Positions 35,719-44,324 of a stretch of DNA of 64,000 nt are shown in pieces. Each line of letters begins with the position of its first letter. Positions within the stretch are counted from its first letter, which is position 1. The position numbers and the translations under genes are program-made. The DNA is from Kineococcus xinjiangensis. GTDB lineage: Bacteria > Actinomycetota > Actinomycetes > Actinomycetales > Kineococcaceae. The stretch lies in the NCBI RefSeq assembly GCF_002934625.1, contig NZ_PTJD01000006.1, positions 211,086-275,085 on the forward strand, given 5' to 3'. The notes below the pieces were generated by a model that saw only the letters and a program-made list of their open reading frames with translations, was not told the DNA's origin and did no database searches.

Positions 35719-36153
35719 ATGGATCACCACAACGGCCACCGCGGTGACTCCGGTCCCGCCGAGACCGCCGGAGAGATCTCCGAGGTGATCCGCCCGGCGG
35801 CGATCGTGCCGGAGGAGGCCGCGAGGGCGATCCTCGTCGAGCTGGCCCTGCGCGACGTGCAGAACGGCGGGGTGTGGCGCGCGCAGCCGAGCCTGTGGAG
35901 CCGCTACGACCGGCCCTGGAACGGGCCGGACAACCCGGCGGGCGCCGAGCTCATCGGCCGCCTCCACGTCGCCTACGGCACTCCCACCAAGTACGAGATC
36001 ACCGTCTACCGCGTGACCGTGACGCACTTCGGCAGCGAGCTCGGCTGGTCCGTCGAGTCGCTCGCCGACGAGGCCCTCGGCCACGGCGACCTGCGCCTGC
36101 AGGACTGCCCCCGCGCCGTGCTGGCCAGCCCGCCCCCGCCCTTCCGGTACTAG
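35719..36153 (+). CDS. Conserved hypothetical protein
   Basis: 144 aa, with GGGAGCGG 7 nt before the ATG. After a polar start (MDHHNGHRGDSGP) comes a compact alpha/beta domain: EEAARAILVELALRDVQNGGVW, then GRLHVAYGTPTKYEITVYRVTVT and LQDCPRAVLASPPPPFRY. It has no signal peptide or membrane helix. Its stop overlaps the 3' end of the convergent next gene by 4 nt. I do not recognise the family. Confidence 0.65.
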   Translation: MDHHNGHRGDSGPAETAGEISEVIRPAAIVPEEAARAILVELALRDVQNGGVWRAQPSLWSRYDRPWNGPDNPAGAELIGRLHVAYGTPTKYEITVYRVTVTHFGSELGWSVESLADEALGHGDLRLQDCPRAVLASPPPPFRY

Positions 36154-36734
36154 GGTCCGTCCCGCGGGAGCGTGCGACGGTCCGCCCCGACCGGCCGCAC
36201 CGCGCGGGCCTCATGATCGTGGAGGTCGGGAGCGTCGGAGCCGGCTCGCTGCAGGGGCGTCGCACGACGCTCCAGTCCCCAGACTCCGCTCACGTCGACG
36301 GTCCACGCGGAGCCCGCGTCGTCGAGCATGTCGGACAGGGAGCCGACGACCACCGTGGCCTCCTCCACGAGCTGGACGAGGTCGTCGCCGGGGGTCCCCT
36401 CGCACGCGCAGCGCACCTCCTCGCGGATGAGGTGGAGCGCGCAGTCGACGGCGTCGAGCCACGCGTCGCCGTCCGCCTCGTCGAGGTGGCGGTGGAGGTC
36501 GGCCAGTCCGTCGAGGCGCAGGTCCCACCGCAGCAGGCGCTGCAGCGCCAGTGCCCGCCGGTACGAGGGAACCGCTGTCAGGAACCAGCGCCGCAGGCTG
36601 GGACGCAGGTGCGCCGGGACACCCTCGTACAGGGCCTCGTAGGCCGAGAGGTCGCGGTGCGCGCGCACCGTCAGAGGGCGCCAGCCCACCCCGGCCATGC
36701 CCAGCCGTGCAAGCCCGTAGGGCTCTGCGCTCAC
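36150..36734 (-). CDS. Uncharacterised helical protein
   Basis: 194 aa from a GTG. The sequence is mostly helical: SAYEALYEGVPAHLRPSLRRWF, YRRALALQRLLRWDL, LADLHRHLDEADGDAWLDAVDCALHLI and LVQLVEEATVVVGSLSDML. The last 40 residues are polar and disordered and run into the convergent gene. The region just upstream (36735-36775) is unusually AT-rich for the window, so a promoter there is likely. It vaguely recalls helical domains of abortive-infection proteins, but not enough for a name. Confidence 0.6.
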   Translation of the reverse strand: MSAEPYGLARLGMAGVGWRPLTVRAHRDLSAYEALYEGVPAHLRPSLRRWFLTAVPSYRRALALQRLLRWDLRLDGLADLHRHLDEADGDAWLDAVDCALHLIREEVRCACEGTPGDDLVQLVEEATVVVGSLSDMLDDAGSAWTVDVSGVWGLERRATPLQRAGSDAPDLHDHEARAVRPVGADRRTLPRDGP

Positions 36735-36808
36735 TCTCGGTATGTTATTCGCTACTCATTGCAGTGTCCTGCTGATCCCGCGCGGCTGCCGAGAGCCGGC
36801 GCCGGCAG

Positions 36809-37302
36809 TCAGGACCGCCGGCGCCCCGGGGAGGTCAGGAGCCGCTGGCGGAGGCGGGGTGAGCTCTCCCCGGCGATGCCGGCCAAGAGGGCCCCGGTCA
36901 GCAGCCACGTCCCCACGCCGGGTCCGGCGCTCACCACTGCGGAGGACATGCCGACGACCGGGGTCGCCAGCAGCGCCAGCAGGCACCCGCCGCCCAGGAC
37001 GACGAGCGCGGCGGCCAGACGGGAGGCGCCGTGGTCCCGCCGGAAGAGTGAGAGGCGCACCGAGGGCTGGCTCCAGCGATGGGCGCCGGCCAGCAGCGCC
37101 GTCTCCCCAGGGCGACCACCACCGCGAGAAGCACCACCGCCGCCAGGACGGTGCCGAAGGCCGCCAGCACGCCGGCGGCGTACAGCAGCGGACCCGCGCA
37201 GCAGCCCACCAGCGCAGCGGCGGCGGGCGGCAGGAGCAGCCGACGGCCCGAAGCCCTCGGCGGCTCCTCCGGCCGCAGTCGATCCGCGTCACCCGGCGTC
37301 AC
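36809..37302 (-). pseudogene. Small four-helix membrane protein, apparently frameshifted
   Basis: Two adjacent frames each carry good membrane helices. The upstream part (from GTG at 37302) encodes LLLPPAAAALVGCCAGPLLY and then AAGVLAAFGTVLAAVVLLAVVVALG. The downstream frame continues ETALLAGAHRWSQPSVRLSL, RLAAALVVLGGGCLLALLATPVVG and GTWLLTGALLAGIAG. They join without loss if one G is added to the GGGG run at 37105-37108 on the minus strand. Either a real frameshift mutation, a sequencing error, or programmed slippage explains this. An alternative is a separate 83-aa gene starting at the GTG at 37060. Confidence 0.5.
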
Positions 37303-37415
37303 GTCGCCGGCATGCCGCCACGCTCCGGCGCGGAGGACGGTGGTCCCCCGCAGGCGCTCCACCCGCCGGGCGGCCCGCACGGGACAGCCCCGCCGGCGCC
37401 TGCGAGCATCGGAAC

Positions 37416-38108
37416 GTGCCCGACGCCCGAGAGCCGCACCGCTACCACCGCCCCGTGCTGCGGGGCCCCGATGCTCTGGCGGAGATGGCCGGCGGGCTCG
37501 ACCCCGCCGAAAGGGAGGAGGCCGCCCACGCCGTCGCCGCCGCCCTGGTGCGCGGGGCGCGCTCGGCGGACGATGCCGAGGTCACCCGCCGCATCGTCCA
37601 GCTGGCCGAGGACGAGGGCCTCGACCTGATCGCCTCCCTGTGGGCGGACGCCCCGCCGGACTCCCTCCCCGGCGCCCTGTGGCGGCTGTACGCCCTGCGC
37701 ACCTGGGTCCGCTCCGACGCCGACGCGGTGGCGCGGCAGTTCCGCGAGGGGCGCAAGCGCGCTCCCGTGCACGAGGTCGTGGCGGGGGTGGCGGAGCCGC
37801 CGGGGCCGGCGGAGGTCGCGGCCCTCGTCGACGCGGTCCTCACGGGGGTCGCCGGTGGCGACCTCGCCGTGACGTTCGAGCGGGCGGCGGCGTTCTGCCG
37901 GGTCGTCGCCGTCGGCCGGGCCCACCACGCCGACGAGGTCGGCGCGGGGCGGCGCCCCCACGAGCTCGACGTCCGGCACGGCGGGTCCGACGCGGAGGAC
38001 GGCCACGACTCCGCCACGGCGATGACGCGCTCGGCGGGGCGGCTGCTGCGCACCGCGGAGCAGCTGGAGGCCGCGGCGCACCGCTGGCGCGAGGACGAGC
38101 CGCTCTGA
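37416..38108 (+). CDS. Conserved actinobacterial hypothetical protein
   Basis: 230 aa from a GTG. It opens YHRPVLRGPDALAEMAGGLD and is almost fully helical: EEAAHAVAAALVRGARSADD, EVTRRIVQLAEDEGLDLIASLWADAPPDSLPGALWRLYALRTW, and AALVDAVLTGVAGGDLAVTFERAAAFCRVVAVGR. Similar proteins are widespread in actinobacteria and have been mislabelled as RNA polymerase subunits; nothing here supports that. A polar C-terminus ends in an amphipathic helix. The function is unknown. Confidence 0.75.
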   Translation: MPDAREPHRYHRPVLRGPDALAEMAGGLDPAEREEAAHAVAAALVRGARSADDAEVTRRIVQLAEDEGLDLIASLWADAPPDSLPGALWRLYALRTWVRSDADAVARQFREGRKRAPVHEVVAGVAEPPGPAEVAALVDAVLTGVAGGDLAVTFERAAAFCRVVAVGRAHHADEVGAGRRPHELDVRHGGSDAEDGHDSATAMTRSAGRLLRTAEQLEAAAHRWREDEPL

Positions 38109-38147
38109 GGTCTCCCGGCGCCGGGACGACGGCCGTCCCGCAGGGGC

Positions 38148-38918
38148 TCAGCCGGGCTGCACGCCGGTGAAGAAGGCCTCGGCCTCCGCGTCGGCGGGGT
38201 AGACGAGCTCCACGCGCAGCTCGTCCAGGGTGACGTCGCGGGCGGAGCTGAAGCGCGCGACCATCCCGACGGTGCGCACGATGCGGCCGTCGATGCGGAA
38301 GTGCGGGCAGAGCACCAGCGGCGAGCCGGGATGCGTGCGCGGCGGGATCCCCCGGGTGGCGGTGGTCGCCAGGTCCAGCAGGTCCAGCAGCTCCGGGTCG
38401 CCGGGGTGACGGGCGACGTCGTCCTCCAGCCGGCGCAGCCCGAGCAGGGCGACCTCGTCCCAGTTGTCCACCATCGGCCGCCACGCCCCGGTGAAGAGCA
38501 GGCGCACGAGGTTGCGCTCCTCCCCTGCGAGCAGGGCGGCTGCGGGGGCGTTGGCGTCGACGAGGTTCCAGCGGCCGTCGACGGCGAAGGCCGGGTAGGG
38601 CTCGTGGCGCTGCAGCAGCCGGGAGACGACCGCGCGGAAGGGCTGCAGGTCCGGCGCGCCCAGCGGGTTCTCCTCGTAGGCGGGCGGGAAGCCGGCGCTG
38701 GCCAGGAGGTCGTTGCGGGCGCGCAGCGGCAGGGTGAGCGCCTCCGCGAGCCGGTGCACCATCGCGGCGCTGGGGCGGGAGCGTCCCGTCTCCAGGAAGG
38801 AGAGGTGGCGGGTGGTGGTGCCGGCCGCCGTGGCGAGTGCGAGCTGGCTGGTGGAGCGCTGCCGCCGCCAGGAGCGCAGGGCGGCGGCGAACGGCGGCGA
38901 GGGCTGCACGCTGGTCAC
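38148..38918 (-). CDS. XRE-family transcriptional regulator with MmyB-like ligand domain
   Basis: 256 aa from a GTG. The N-terminal HTH is at 10-65 (RSWRRQRSTSQLALATAAGT, TTRHLSFLETGRSRPSAAMV). The MmyB-like PAS-type domain follows: RHEPYPAFAVDGRWNLVDANAPAAALLAG, LVRLLFTGAWRPMVDNWDEVALLGLRRLEDDVARHPGDPE. Members sense fatty acids or other small hydrophobic ligands and often control a divergent gene. Here the divergent gene encodes a small membrane protein, and an inverted repeat lies between them. Confidence 0.9.
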   Translation of the reverse strand: MTSVQPSPPFAAALRSWRRQRSTSQLALATAAGTTTRHLSFLETGRSRPSAAMVHRLAEALTLPLRARNDLLASAGFPPAYEENPLGAPDLQPFRAVVSRLLQRHEPYPAFAVDGRWNLVDANAPAAALLAGEERNLVRLLFTGAWRPMVDNWDEVALLGLRRLEDDVARHPGDPELLDLLDLATTATRGIPPRTHPGSPLVLCPHFRIDGRIVRTVGMVARFSSARDVTLDELRVELVYPADAEAEAFFTGVQPG

Positions 38919-38940
38919 CGCGACAGCGTGGCGCACGCGG

Positions 38941-38969
38941 GGAAGGACTTCCATTCCCTGCCGGGGAAT
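38941..38969. promoter_or_regulatory. Candidate operator between the XRE regulator and the membrane protein
   Basis: Two dyads lie side by side: ggaag-ga-cttcc at 38941-38952 and attccc-tgccg-gggaat at 38953-38969, both with perfect arms. They sit in the 124-bp divergent region, where a regulator would repress both promoters. Confidence 0.5.
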
Positions 38970-39042
38970 CGACCTCATGCCCCGGGGCCGGCTCCACTGG
39001 GCGCCGCAGCAGCCGGTCGAGCCCCGAGGGACGGAGTCCACC

Positions 39043-39498
39043 ATGCGCATCCAGCAGAGCATCGAGAGGCAGGCCCCGGCGGCGGGGCGGCGGGCGGGTG
39101 GCCACACCCCCCTGCGCGCGGCCGTCCGGGCCAACGTCGCCTTCTCCGCCACCACGGGAGTCCTCGCGGTGGCCGGCGCTCCGGTGTTCGCGCGCCACCT
39201 GGGGGACGTGGGCGAGGGGGCGCTGGCCGGTCTCGGGGCGGCGCTGGTGCTGTTCGCCGCGACGGTGGCGCTGCTGGGCTGGCGCAGCGCCTCGGCGCGG
39301 CTCGGGCGGGTGCTGGCCGTGCTGGACGCCGCATGGGTCGCGGGCAGCGCCGTCGTGCTCCTGGTCGCGGGCGCCCGCTTCACGACGGCCGGGGTGCTGG
39401 CCGTGGTGGGCACCTCCGCCGCCGTGGGGGTGCTGGCGGTGCTGGAGTGGCGGCGCTCCGGCGGCACCGCGCCGGCACGGGGACCCGCGCCCTCCTGA
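39043..39498 (+). CDS. Four-helix membrane protein, divergent from XRE regulator
   Basis: 151 aa with GGAG about 8 nt before the ATG. After a polar, basic N-terminus of about 30 residues come four helices: VAFSATTGVLAVAGAPVFA, GALAGLGAALVLFAATVALLGW, VLAVLDAAWVAGSAVVLLVAG and TTAGVLAVVGTSAAVGVLAVLEW. The tail is polar. I do not recognise the family. The candidate operator suggests it is controlled by the XRE/MmyB regulator. Confidence 0.7.
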   Translation: MRIQQSIERQAPAAGRRAGGHTPLRAAVRANVAFSATTGVLAVAGAPVFARHLGDVGEGALAGLGAALVLFAATVALLGWRSASARLGRVLAVLDAAWVAGSAVVLLVAGARFTTAGVLAVVGTSAAVGVLAVLEWRRSGGTAPARGPAPS

Positions 39499-39875
39499 CC
39501 TCGCACCGGGGCGCGCGCGCAGGCGGGGACGGGCCACCCGTCCGGCCCCCTCCCGCGGGCGCTCCTGCACGATGCGCGAGGCCGCAGTTACAATGGTGGA
39601 GGCGTCGGGCCGCGGTAGCCCCGGGTCCCATTTGATGAAGCCGCTTCGAGCGGCCGTGTGCCGAGAGGCGCTCCCGGTCCGACGCCCCCAGTCCTCTCCG
39701 CTCCCCTCCTCCCCGGCCCCGCCGCGCGGGCACCGGGTGACGGCGCTAGCGTCGAGCCGTGACTTCGTGCACGTGCATGCACCTGGCACGGTCACGACGC
39801 GGAGGCAGCCGCACGGGCGCCGCCCGGCGAGGCCTCCGCAGCCCGATGCAGCCCACCCGAGGAGCGGACATCCCC
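39499..39875. other. 377-bp intergenic region upstream of the aldo/keto reductase
   Basis: It contains a local AT-rich patch. A plausible promoter reads ctgcac (39565-39570), 18 bp, TACAAT (39589-39594). That would leave a 5' leader of roughly 270 nt. Part of the leader (from GTG 39759) is open in the same frame as the reductase. There are no other genes. Confidence 0.45.
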
Positions 39876-40715
39876 ATGGCCCCCGCGGTCCCCACGATCA
39901 CCCTGAACAACGGCCTGCCCGTCCCCCAGCTCGGATTCGGGGTGTGGCAGGTGCCCGACGACGAGGCGGACAAGGCCGTCACGACGGCCCTAGGCGCCGG
40001 ATACCGCCTCATCGACACCGCCGCCGTGTACGGCAACGAGGAGGGCGTCGGACGCGCCCTCGCCTCCTCCGACGTCCCGCGAGAGGAGGTGTTCCTCACC
40101 ACGAAGCTGTGGAACACCGAGCAGGGCTACGACTCCACCCTGCGGGCGTTCGACGCGAGCCTGCAGCGGCTCGGGCTCGACTACGTGGACCTGTACCTGA
40201 TCCACTGGCCGCTGCCGCAGAAGGACGCCTACGTCGAGACGTGGCGGGCCTTCGAACGGCTGTACGCCGAGGGCCGCGCCAAGGCGATCGGCGTGTCGAA
40301 CTTCCAGCCGCACCACCTCGACCGGCTCGCCGCCGAGACCGAGGTCGTGCCGGCGGTCAACCAGGTGGAACTGCACCCCTACCTGCAGCAGCGCGAACTG
40401 CGGGCGGCCTGCGACCGGCGCCAGACCGTCCTGGAGGCGTGGAGCCCGCTGGCCTCCGGCGGTGACGTCCTCCGCGATCCGGTCATCGCCGCGATCGCCG
40501 AGGCGCACGGCAGGAGCCCGGCCCAGGTCGTGCTGCGCTGGCACGTCGAGCAGGGCCACCTCGTCATCCCCAAGTCGGTGACGCCGGAGCGGATCGCGGC
40601 CAACATCGACGTGTTCGACTTCGAGCTCACGCAGGACGAGCTGGGGCAGATCGGCGGACTGGACCGCGACGGTCGCGTCGGCCCCCACCCCGACGAGTTC
40701 AACCTCGGGGCCTGA
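39876..40715 (+). CDS. Aldo/keto reductase (2,5-diketogluconate-reductase-like)
   Basis: 279 aa from the ATG of MAPAVPTITLNNG, where family homology begins; in-frame ATG 39846 and GTG 39759 would add 10 or 39 polar residues. It is an NADPH-dependent TIM-barrel carbonyl reductase. The catalytic tetrad is visible: Asp and Tyr in RLIDTAAVYGNE, Lys in LTTKLWN and His in DLYLIHWPLP. The cofactor block VIPKSVTPERIAANIDVFDF is near the end. It is followed by a hairpin terminator. The substrate is unknown. Confidence 0.93.
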   Translation: MAPAVPTITLNNGLPVPQLGFGVWQVPDDEADKAVTTALGAGYRLIDTAAVYGNEEGVGRALASSDVPREEVFLTTKLWNTEQGYDSTLRAFDASLQRLGLDYVDLYLIHWPLPQKDAYVETWRAFERLYAEGRAKAIGVSNFQPHHLDRLAAETEVVPAVNQVELHPYLQQRELRAACDRRQTVLEAWSPLASGGDVLRDPVIAAIAEAHGRSPAQVVLRWHVEQGHLVIPKSVTPERIAANIDVFDFELTQDELGQIGGLDRDGRVGPHPDEFNLGA

Positions 40716-40733
40716 CGGCTCGAAGCGCACGAA

Positions 40734-40773
40734 CGGGCAGGGCCCCGGAGGGAATCCTCCGGGGCCCTGCCCG
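40734..40773. terminator. Bidirectional hairpin terminator (18-bp perfect stem)
   Basis: Arms 40734-40751 and 40756-40773 are perfect complements around gaat. It sits between the convergent aldo/keto reductase and amylase genes. Confidence 0.87.
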
Positions 40774-40791
40774 TCTCACGGGACGCTCGCG

Positions 40792-43626
40792 TCAGCCGCT
40801 GGTGGTCACCAGGTGCGTGGCGTGGTCGTAGGTGAAGGTGATCGGCCCGCCCTTCCAGTCGAGCGCGATGTTCTGGCCGTCGCGGGCGCCGTCGGCGCCG
40901 TAGTTCTCCGCCCAGGCCTTGTCGATCGCGACCTTGTAGGAGTAGCTGCCCGCGGGCAGGTCGACGGTCAGCGTCCAGAGCTTCGTGGTCGCGTCGTACG
41001 TCATCTGCGCCTGGTCGCAGGCGGGGCTCCAGTCCGCCGGGCAGCCCATCTCGGAGTTGAGGTCACCGGGGACGGAGACCGCCGAGGCGGGGGTCGAGGG
41101 GCCGCTGGGGGCCGCCTGCTCCATGCCGACGGTGACGGAGGCACCGGAGGCGGAGAGGTTGCCGGAGTGGTCCTTCACGACGGCGCGGTACTCCAGCAGC
41201 GTGCCGACGGGCTGGTCGGAGACGTCGTGGAACACCCGGTAGGGCGCGTTGTCGTCGGTGCCGACGTAGGTCCACTCCTGCGTGCCCACCGGGCGGTAGG
41301 CGAAGCTGACCTGGTTGAGGCTCTTGCTGTCCAGGTCCACGCCGATCTCGACGCGCCCACCGGTGGTGGGCTCGACGGCGTCGGTGGTGAAGGTGGGCAC
41401 CGCGGCGGCGCCGGACTTCTTCAGCTTGCCGGTGGCCTCCCAGACGACCGCGGACAGGGCCGGGACCGTCACGGTGATCCGGCCGTCGGCGTCGGTGCGG
41501 ACGTCACCGGTGGCCTTGGGCCAGACCCCCTTGAACTTGCGCTCGCGGGTCTGGGCGGTGTCGAAGGTGACCGTGCGGCTCTCCTGCGAGTTGTTCACCG
41601 CCACCACGTACTCGACGTCCTTGCGGTCGTCGATGCGGCTGAAGGCGTAGACGCCGGCCTTCTCGTCGGCGTACCGGTGCAGCTGCGCGCCGTCCGCGAG
41701 GGTGGGGTGCTTCTCCCGCAGCTCCGCCAGCTCGGAGATCCAGCGGTACATGGGGTGCTTGCGGTCGAAGTTGTAGGACGCCGTGGTGGCGTCGGTGCCG
41801 ATGAGGTCGTCGTCGTTGTACGTCGAGACCTTCGACGGGAACATGTCCTGCCGTGCGTCCTGGTCGTTGCCGTCGCCGGTGAAGCCCTGCTCGTCGCCGT
41901 AGTAGACGACGGGCTGGCCGCGGGTCAGGTACATCAGGGAGTGCACGAGCTGGTCGCGCTTGAGCAGCTCGTCGCCGGTGGCACCGCCGTCGGCGAGGAA
42001 CTTGCCGATGCGGCCCATGTCGTGGTTGCCGAGGAACGTGGGCAGCGAGTAGGCGTTGCTGTCCGCGTCGGTGTAGAGGTCGTCGTGTGCGAACAGGTCC
42101 TGCAGGTCCGTCGTCGGCCGGCCGTTGCCGAAGCCCGTGGCGCGCGCCTGGAAGGCGAAGTCGAGGGTGGCCTGCAGCTCCGCCTCGGTGGTGAACTTCG
42201 ACAGGTTGCGCGGGTTGGAGTCGTACACCTCGCCGAAGGAGAAGAAGTCCTCGTTGCCCTGCGCCGCGGCGTGCTGCTCGATGGCGGGGGCGAACTCCTG
42301 CCAGAACTCGGTGTTGACGTGCTTGACCGTGTCGATGCGGAAGCCGTCGATGCCGAAGTCGACCCAGGCCTTGTAGATGTCGGCCATGCCGTCGACGACC
42401 TTGGGCTGCTCGGTGAAGAGGTCGTCCAGGCCGACGAAGTCGCCGTACTGGTCGGACTCGCCGCCGTTGAACTTGGCGTCGCCGCGGTTGTGGTACAGCG
42501 TCACGTCGTTCAGCCACGCCGGGACCTTGATGTCCTTCTCGGCGGGGTTCGGGAAGTACGGCGTGTACGGGAAGGAGACCTGGGGGTCCAGCTCCGGGAA
42601 GGTCTCCGTGCCCGCGAAGTCGCGGTCGTCGAAGGGGTTGCCCGCGGCGTCGCGGTAGGGCTCGGCGTCCTTCGTGATGTAGGCGCTCGATCCCTCCTCG
42701 TAGGCGATGACGTCCGCGGTGTGGTTGGTGATGATGTCGAAGAAGACCTTCATGCCGCGGCCGTGGGCCTCGTCGACGAGCTTCTTCAGCTCCTCGTTGG
42801 TGCCGAGGTGCGGGTCGATCTGCGTGAAGTCGGTGACCCAGTACCCGTGGTAGCCGGCGGAGGCGTTGCTGCCGAAGCCCTGGACGGGCTTGTTCTTGAA
42901 GGACGGCGTGAGCCAGAGGGCGGTCGTCCCGAGGCCCTTGATGTAGTCGAGCCGGTCGGTGAGGCCCTTGAGGTCGCCACCGTGGTAGAAGCCCTTGGAG
43001 GTCGGGTCGAAGCCGCTCTGGAGCCGGTCGCGCTCGTAGCCGCCGTAGTCGTTGGCGGCGGTGCCGTTCTCGAAGCGGTCGGCCATGACGAAGTAGAAGC
43101 GCTCGCGGGTGAGGTCCTCGCGCAGTGAGGACTTGGCCAGCTCGCGGTCGGACGCCTGCACGCCCGGCTGGGCGGTGGCGGCCGCAACGGAGACCGTCTT
43201 GGCCTCGTGGTCGTAGGTGAACCGCAGCTTGGCGGGGGCCTTGAGGACCAGGGGCGCGTTGTCGGCGCCCCAGCCGTAGCTCTCGTCCCAGGCGCCGTCG
43301 AGGCGGACCTTGTACTCGTAGGTGCCGGCGGGCACGTCCGCGACCAGCTCGAAGCGGGAGGCGGCGCCCTCGACGGCGGTCAGGTCGGCGACGGTGCAGG
43401 ACGTGTCCCAGTCCGTGTCGCAGCCGATCTCGTCCTGGAGGGTGCCCATGAGGCTGACCCGCGACGGGGCGGGGTCGGCGGCCACGGCGGGGCTGGCCGC
43501 CGAGGCGAGGGCGAGGGTGACCGCGGCGGCGGCCACGGCGGAGACGGGACGGGTGCCCCGGGGACGCAGGGAAGGGGAACGGTGGGGGCGAAGCGGCCCA
43601 GCAGTGCGCACGGATGTCCTCTCCAC
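40792..43626 (-). CDS. Secreted GH13 alpha-amylase/pullulanase-type enzyme with two X25-like modules
   Basis: 944 aa from a GTG. A long signal peptide ends near ASPAVAADP. An X25/pullulanase-like module (about 50-150, LQDEIGCDTDWDTSC, GTYEYKVRLDGAWDESYGWG) precedes the GH13 catalytic domain (about 165-640). Catalytic acids are Asp in DGFRIDTVKH, Glu in FSFGEVYDS and Asp in FLGNHDMGR. A beta-sandwich C-domain, an Ig-like linker (about 700-840), and a second X25-like module (LNSEMGCPADWSPACDQ, YSYKVAIDKAWAENYG) follow. It cuts alpha-glucans outside the cell. Candidate operators lie upstream. Confidence 0.94.
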   Translation of the reverse strand: MERTSVRTAGPLRPHRSPSLRPRGTRPVSAVAAAAVTLALASAASPAVAADPAPSRVSLMGTLQDEIGCDTDWDTSCTVADLTAVEGAASRFELVADVPAGTYEYKVRLDGAWDESYGWGADNAPLVLKAPAKLRFTYDHEAKTVSVAAATAQPGVQASDRELAKSSLREDLTRERFYFVMADRFENGTAANDYGGYERDRLQSGFDPTSKGFYHGGDLKGLTDRLDYIKGLGTTALWLTPSFKNKPVQGFGSNASAGYHGYWVTDFTQIDPHLGTNEELKKLVDEAHGRGMKVFFDIITNHTADVIAYEEGSSAYITKDAEPYRDAAGNPFDDRDFAGTETFPELDPQVSFPYTPYFPNPAEKDIKVPAWLNDVTLYHNRGDAKFNGGESDQYGDFVGLDDLFTEQPKVVDGMADIYKAWVDFGIDGFRIDTVKHVNTEFWQEFAPAIEQHAAAQGNEDFFSFGEVYDSNPRNLSKFTTEAELQATLDFAFQARATGFGNGRPTTDLQDLFAHDDLYTDADSNAYSLPTFLGNHDMGRIGKFLADGGATGDELLKRDQLVHSLMYLTRGQPVVYYGDEQGFTGDGNDQDARQDMFPSKVSTYNDDDLIGTDATTASYNFDRKHPMYRWISELAELREKHPTLADGAQLHRYADEKAGVYAFSRIDDRKDVEYVVAVNNSQESRTVTFDTAQTRERKFKGVWPKATGDVRTDADGRITVTVPALSAVVWEATGKLKKSGAAAVPTFTTDAVEPTTGGRVEIGVDLDSKSLNQVSFAYRPVGTQEWTYVGTDDNAPYRVFHDVSDQPVGTLLEYRAVVKDHSGNLSASGASVTVGMEQAAPSGPSTPASAVSVPGDLNSEMGCPADWSPACDQAQMTYDATTKLWTLTVDLPAGSYSYKVAIDKAWAENYGADGARDGQNIALDWKGGPITFTYDHATHLVTTSG

Positions 43627-43680
43627 GGTGAGCGACTGGCGCGAACGGTAACCCGCGGGAGGGACGCTTGGAAAGGGAGC

Positions 43681-43713
43681 TGCAAGCTTTGCAAGGACTC
43701 AGCAAGATCTTGC
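43681..43713 (-). promoter_or_regulatory. Candidate LacI/MalR-type operators upstream of the amylase
   Basis: Two half-site rich elements occur 55-90 bp before the amylase start: the near-palindrome tgcaagctttgcaagg at 43681-43696 and the perfect palindrome gcaagatcttgc at 43702-43713. CTTGCA/TGCAAG half-sites are typical of actinobacterial maltose/LacI regulators. No regulator gene is in the window. Confidence 0.55.
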
Positions 43714-43857
43714 CCGGGTGGCGCGGGTCACCGCGGGGCCGGGCCGCAGCCCGGTGACCTGGGCGGGGGCCTTCCAGCGGCCGCGCGGGCCGTCGCACGA
43801 AGCGCGAGCGGCGGCTGCGCGGCGGCCTCCCCGGATCGGCCCGGGGCGCCGCGCCGC

Positions 43858-44025
43858 TCAGCCCTCGACGAGGACGAGGATGGCGATGCCGACGACCGAG
43901 GCGAGCGCCACGATGCCCGACCACTGCTGTCGCGCCACGTCGCCGGGCTTGGAGGTCAGCAGTCCCCAGAGGGAGATCCCGGCCAGCGCTCCGAGGATCA
44001 CGAGGCCGGCCGTGGTCATCGTCAT
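43858..44025 (-). CDS. Small two-helix membrane protein
   Basis: 55 aa from the ATG of MTMTTAGLVILGALAGISLW; the frame remains open upstream, but TAGGG lies 8 nt before this ATG. Two helices are predicted: LVILGALAGISLWGLL and GIVALASVVGIAILVLV, separated by a short polar loop. I do not recognise the family. It is divergent from the ABC importer operon and downstream of the amylase promoter region. Confidence 0.6.
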   Translation of the reverse strand: MTMTTAGLVILGALAGISLWGLLTSKPGDVARQQWSGIVALASVVGIAILVLVEG

Positions 44026-44100
44026 GGTCGTGACCCTACCGGCGCGCACCGCCCGCGCTCGGCGGCACGGGGCGCGTCGCGCGAGAGCCTCCGGCGAAGG

Positions 44101-44324
44101 CACCGGACCGCGCCAGATCAGCCAAATGATCACGCGGTGTGATCTTCCGACTACCCAGTGATGTTCTCGGCCGCCACAACGCAACAGAGGGTGTGTTTGA
44201 TGTGGCGTTGGGTTGGTCGCAGGAGCACGCTAGGCGCGACCCGGCGGACCGCTCCAACAGGAGGCGCTCCGGCGGGCCGACGGCGAGTACGGACGATGAC
44301 GACCGGACCGGCCTAGGAGGAACG
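44101..44324 (+). promoter_or_regulatory. Promoter/operator region of the lpqY-sugABC operon
   Basis: A locally AT-richer stretch. It holds the dyad gatcac-gcggt-gtgatc near 44130-44146, and a second pair cgccac...gtggcg near 44173-44209 spanning acaacgcaacagag. Either could bind a LacI- or GntR-type regulator. The translation start lies about 120 bp further on. No clear -35/-10 pair. Confidence 0.4.
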
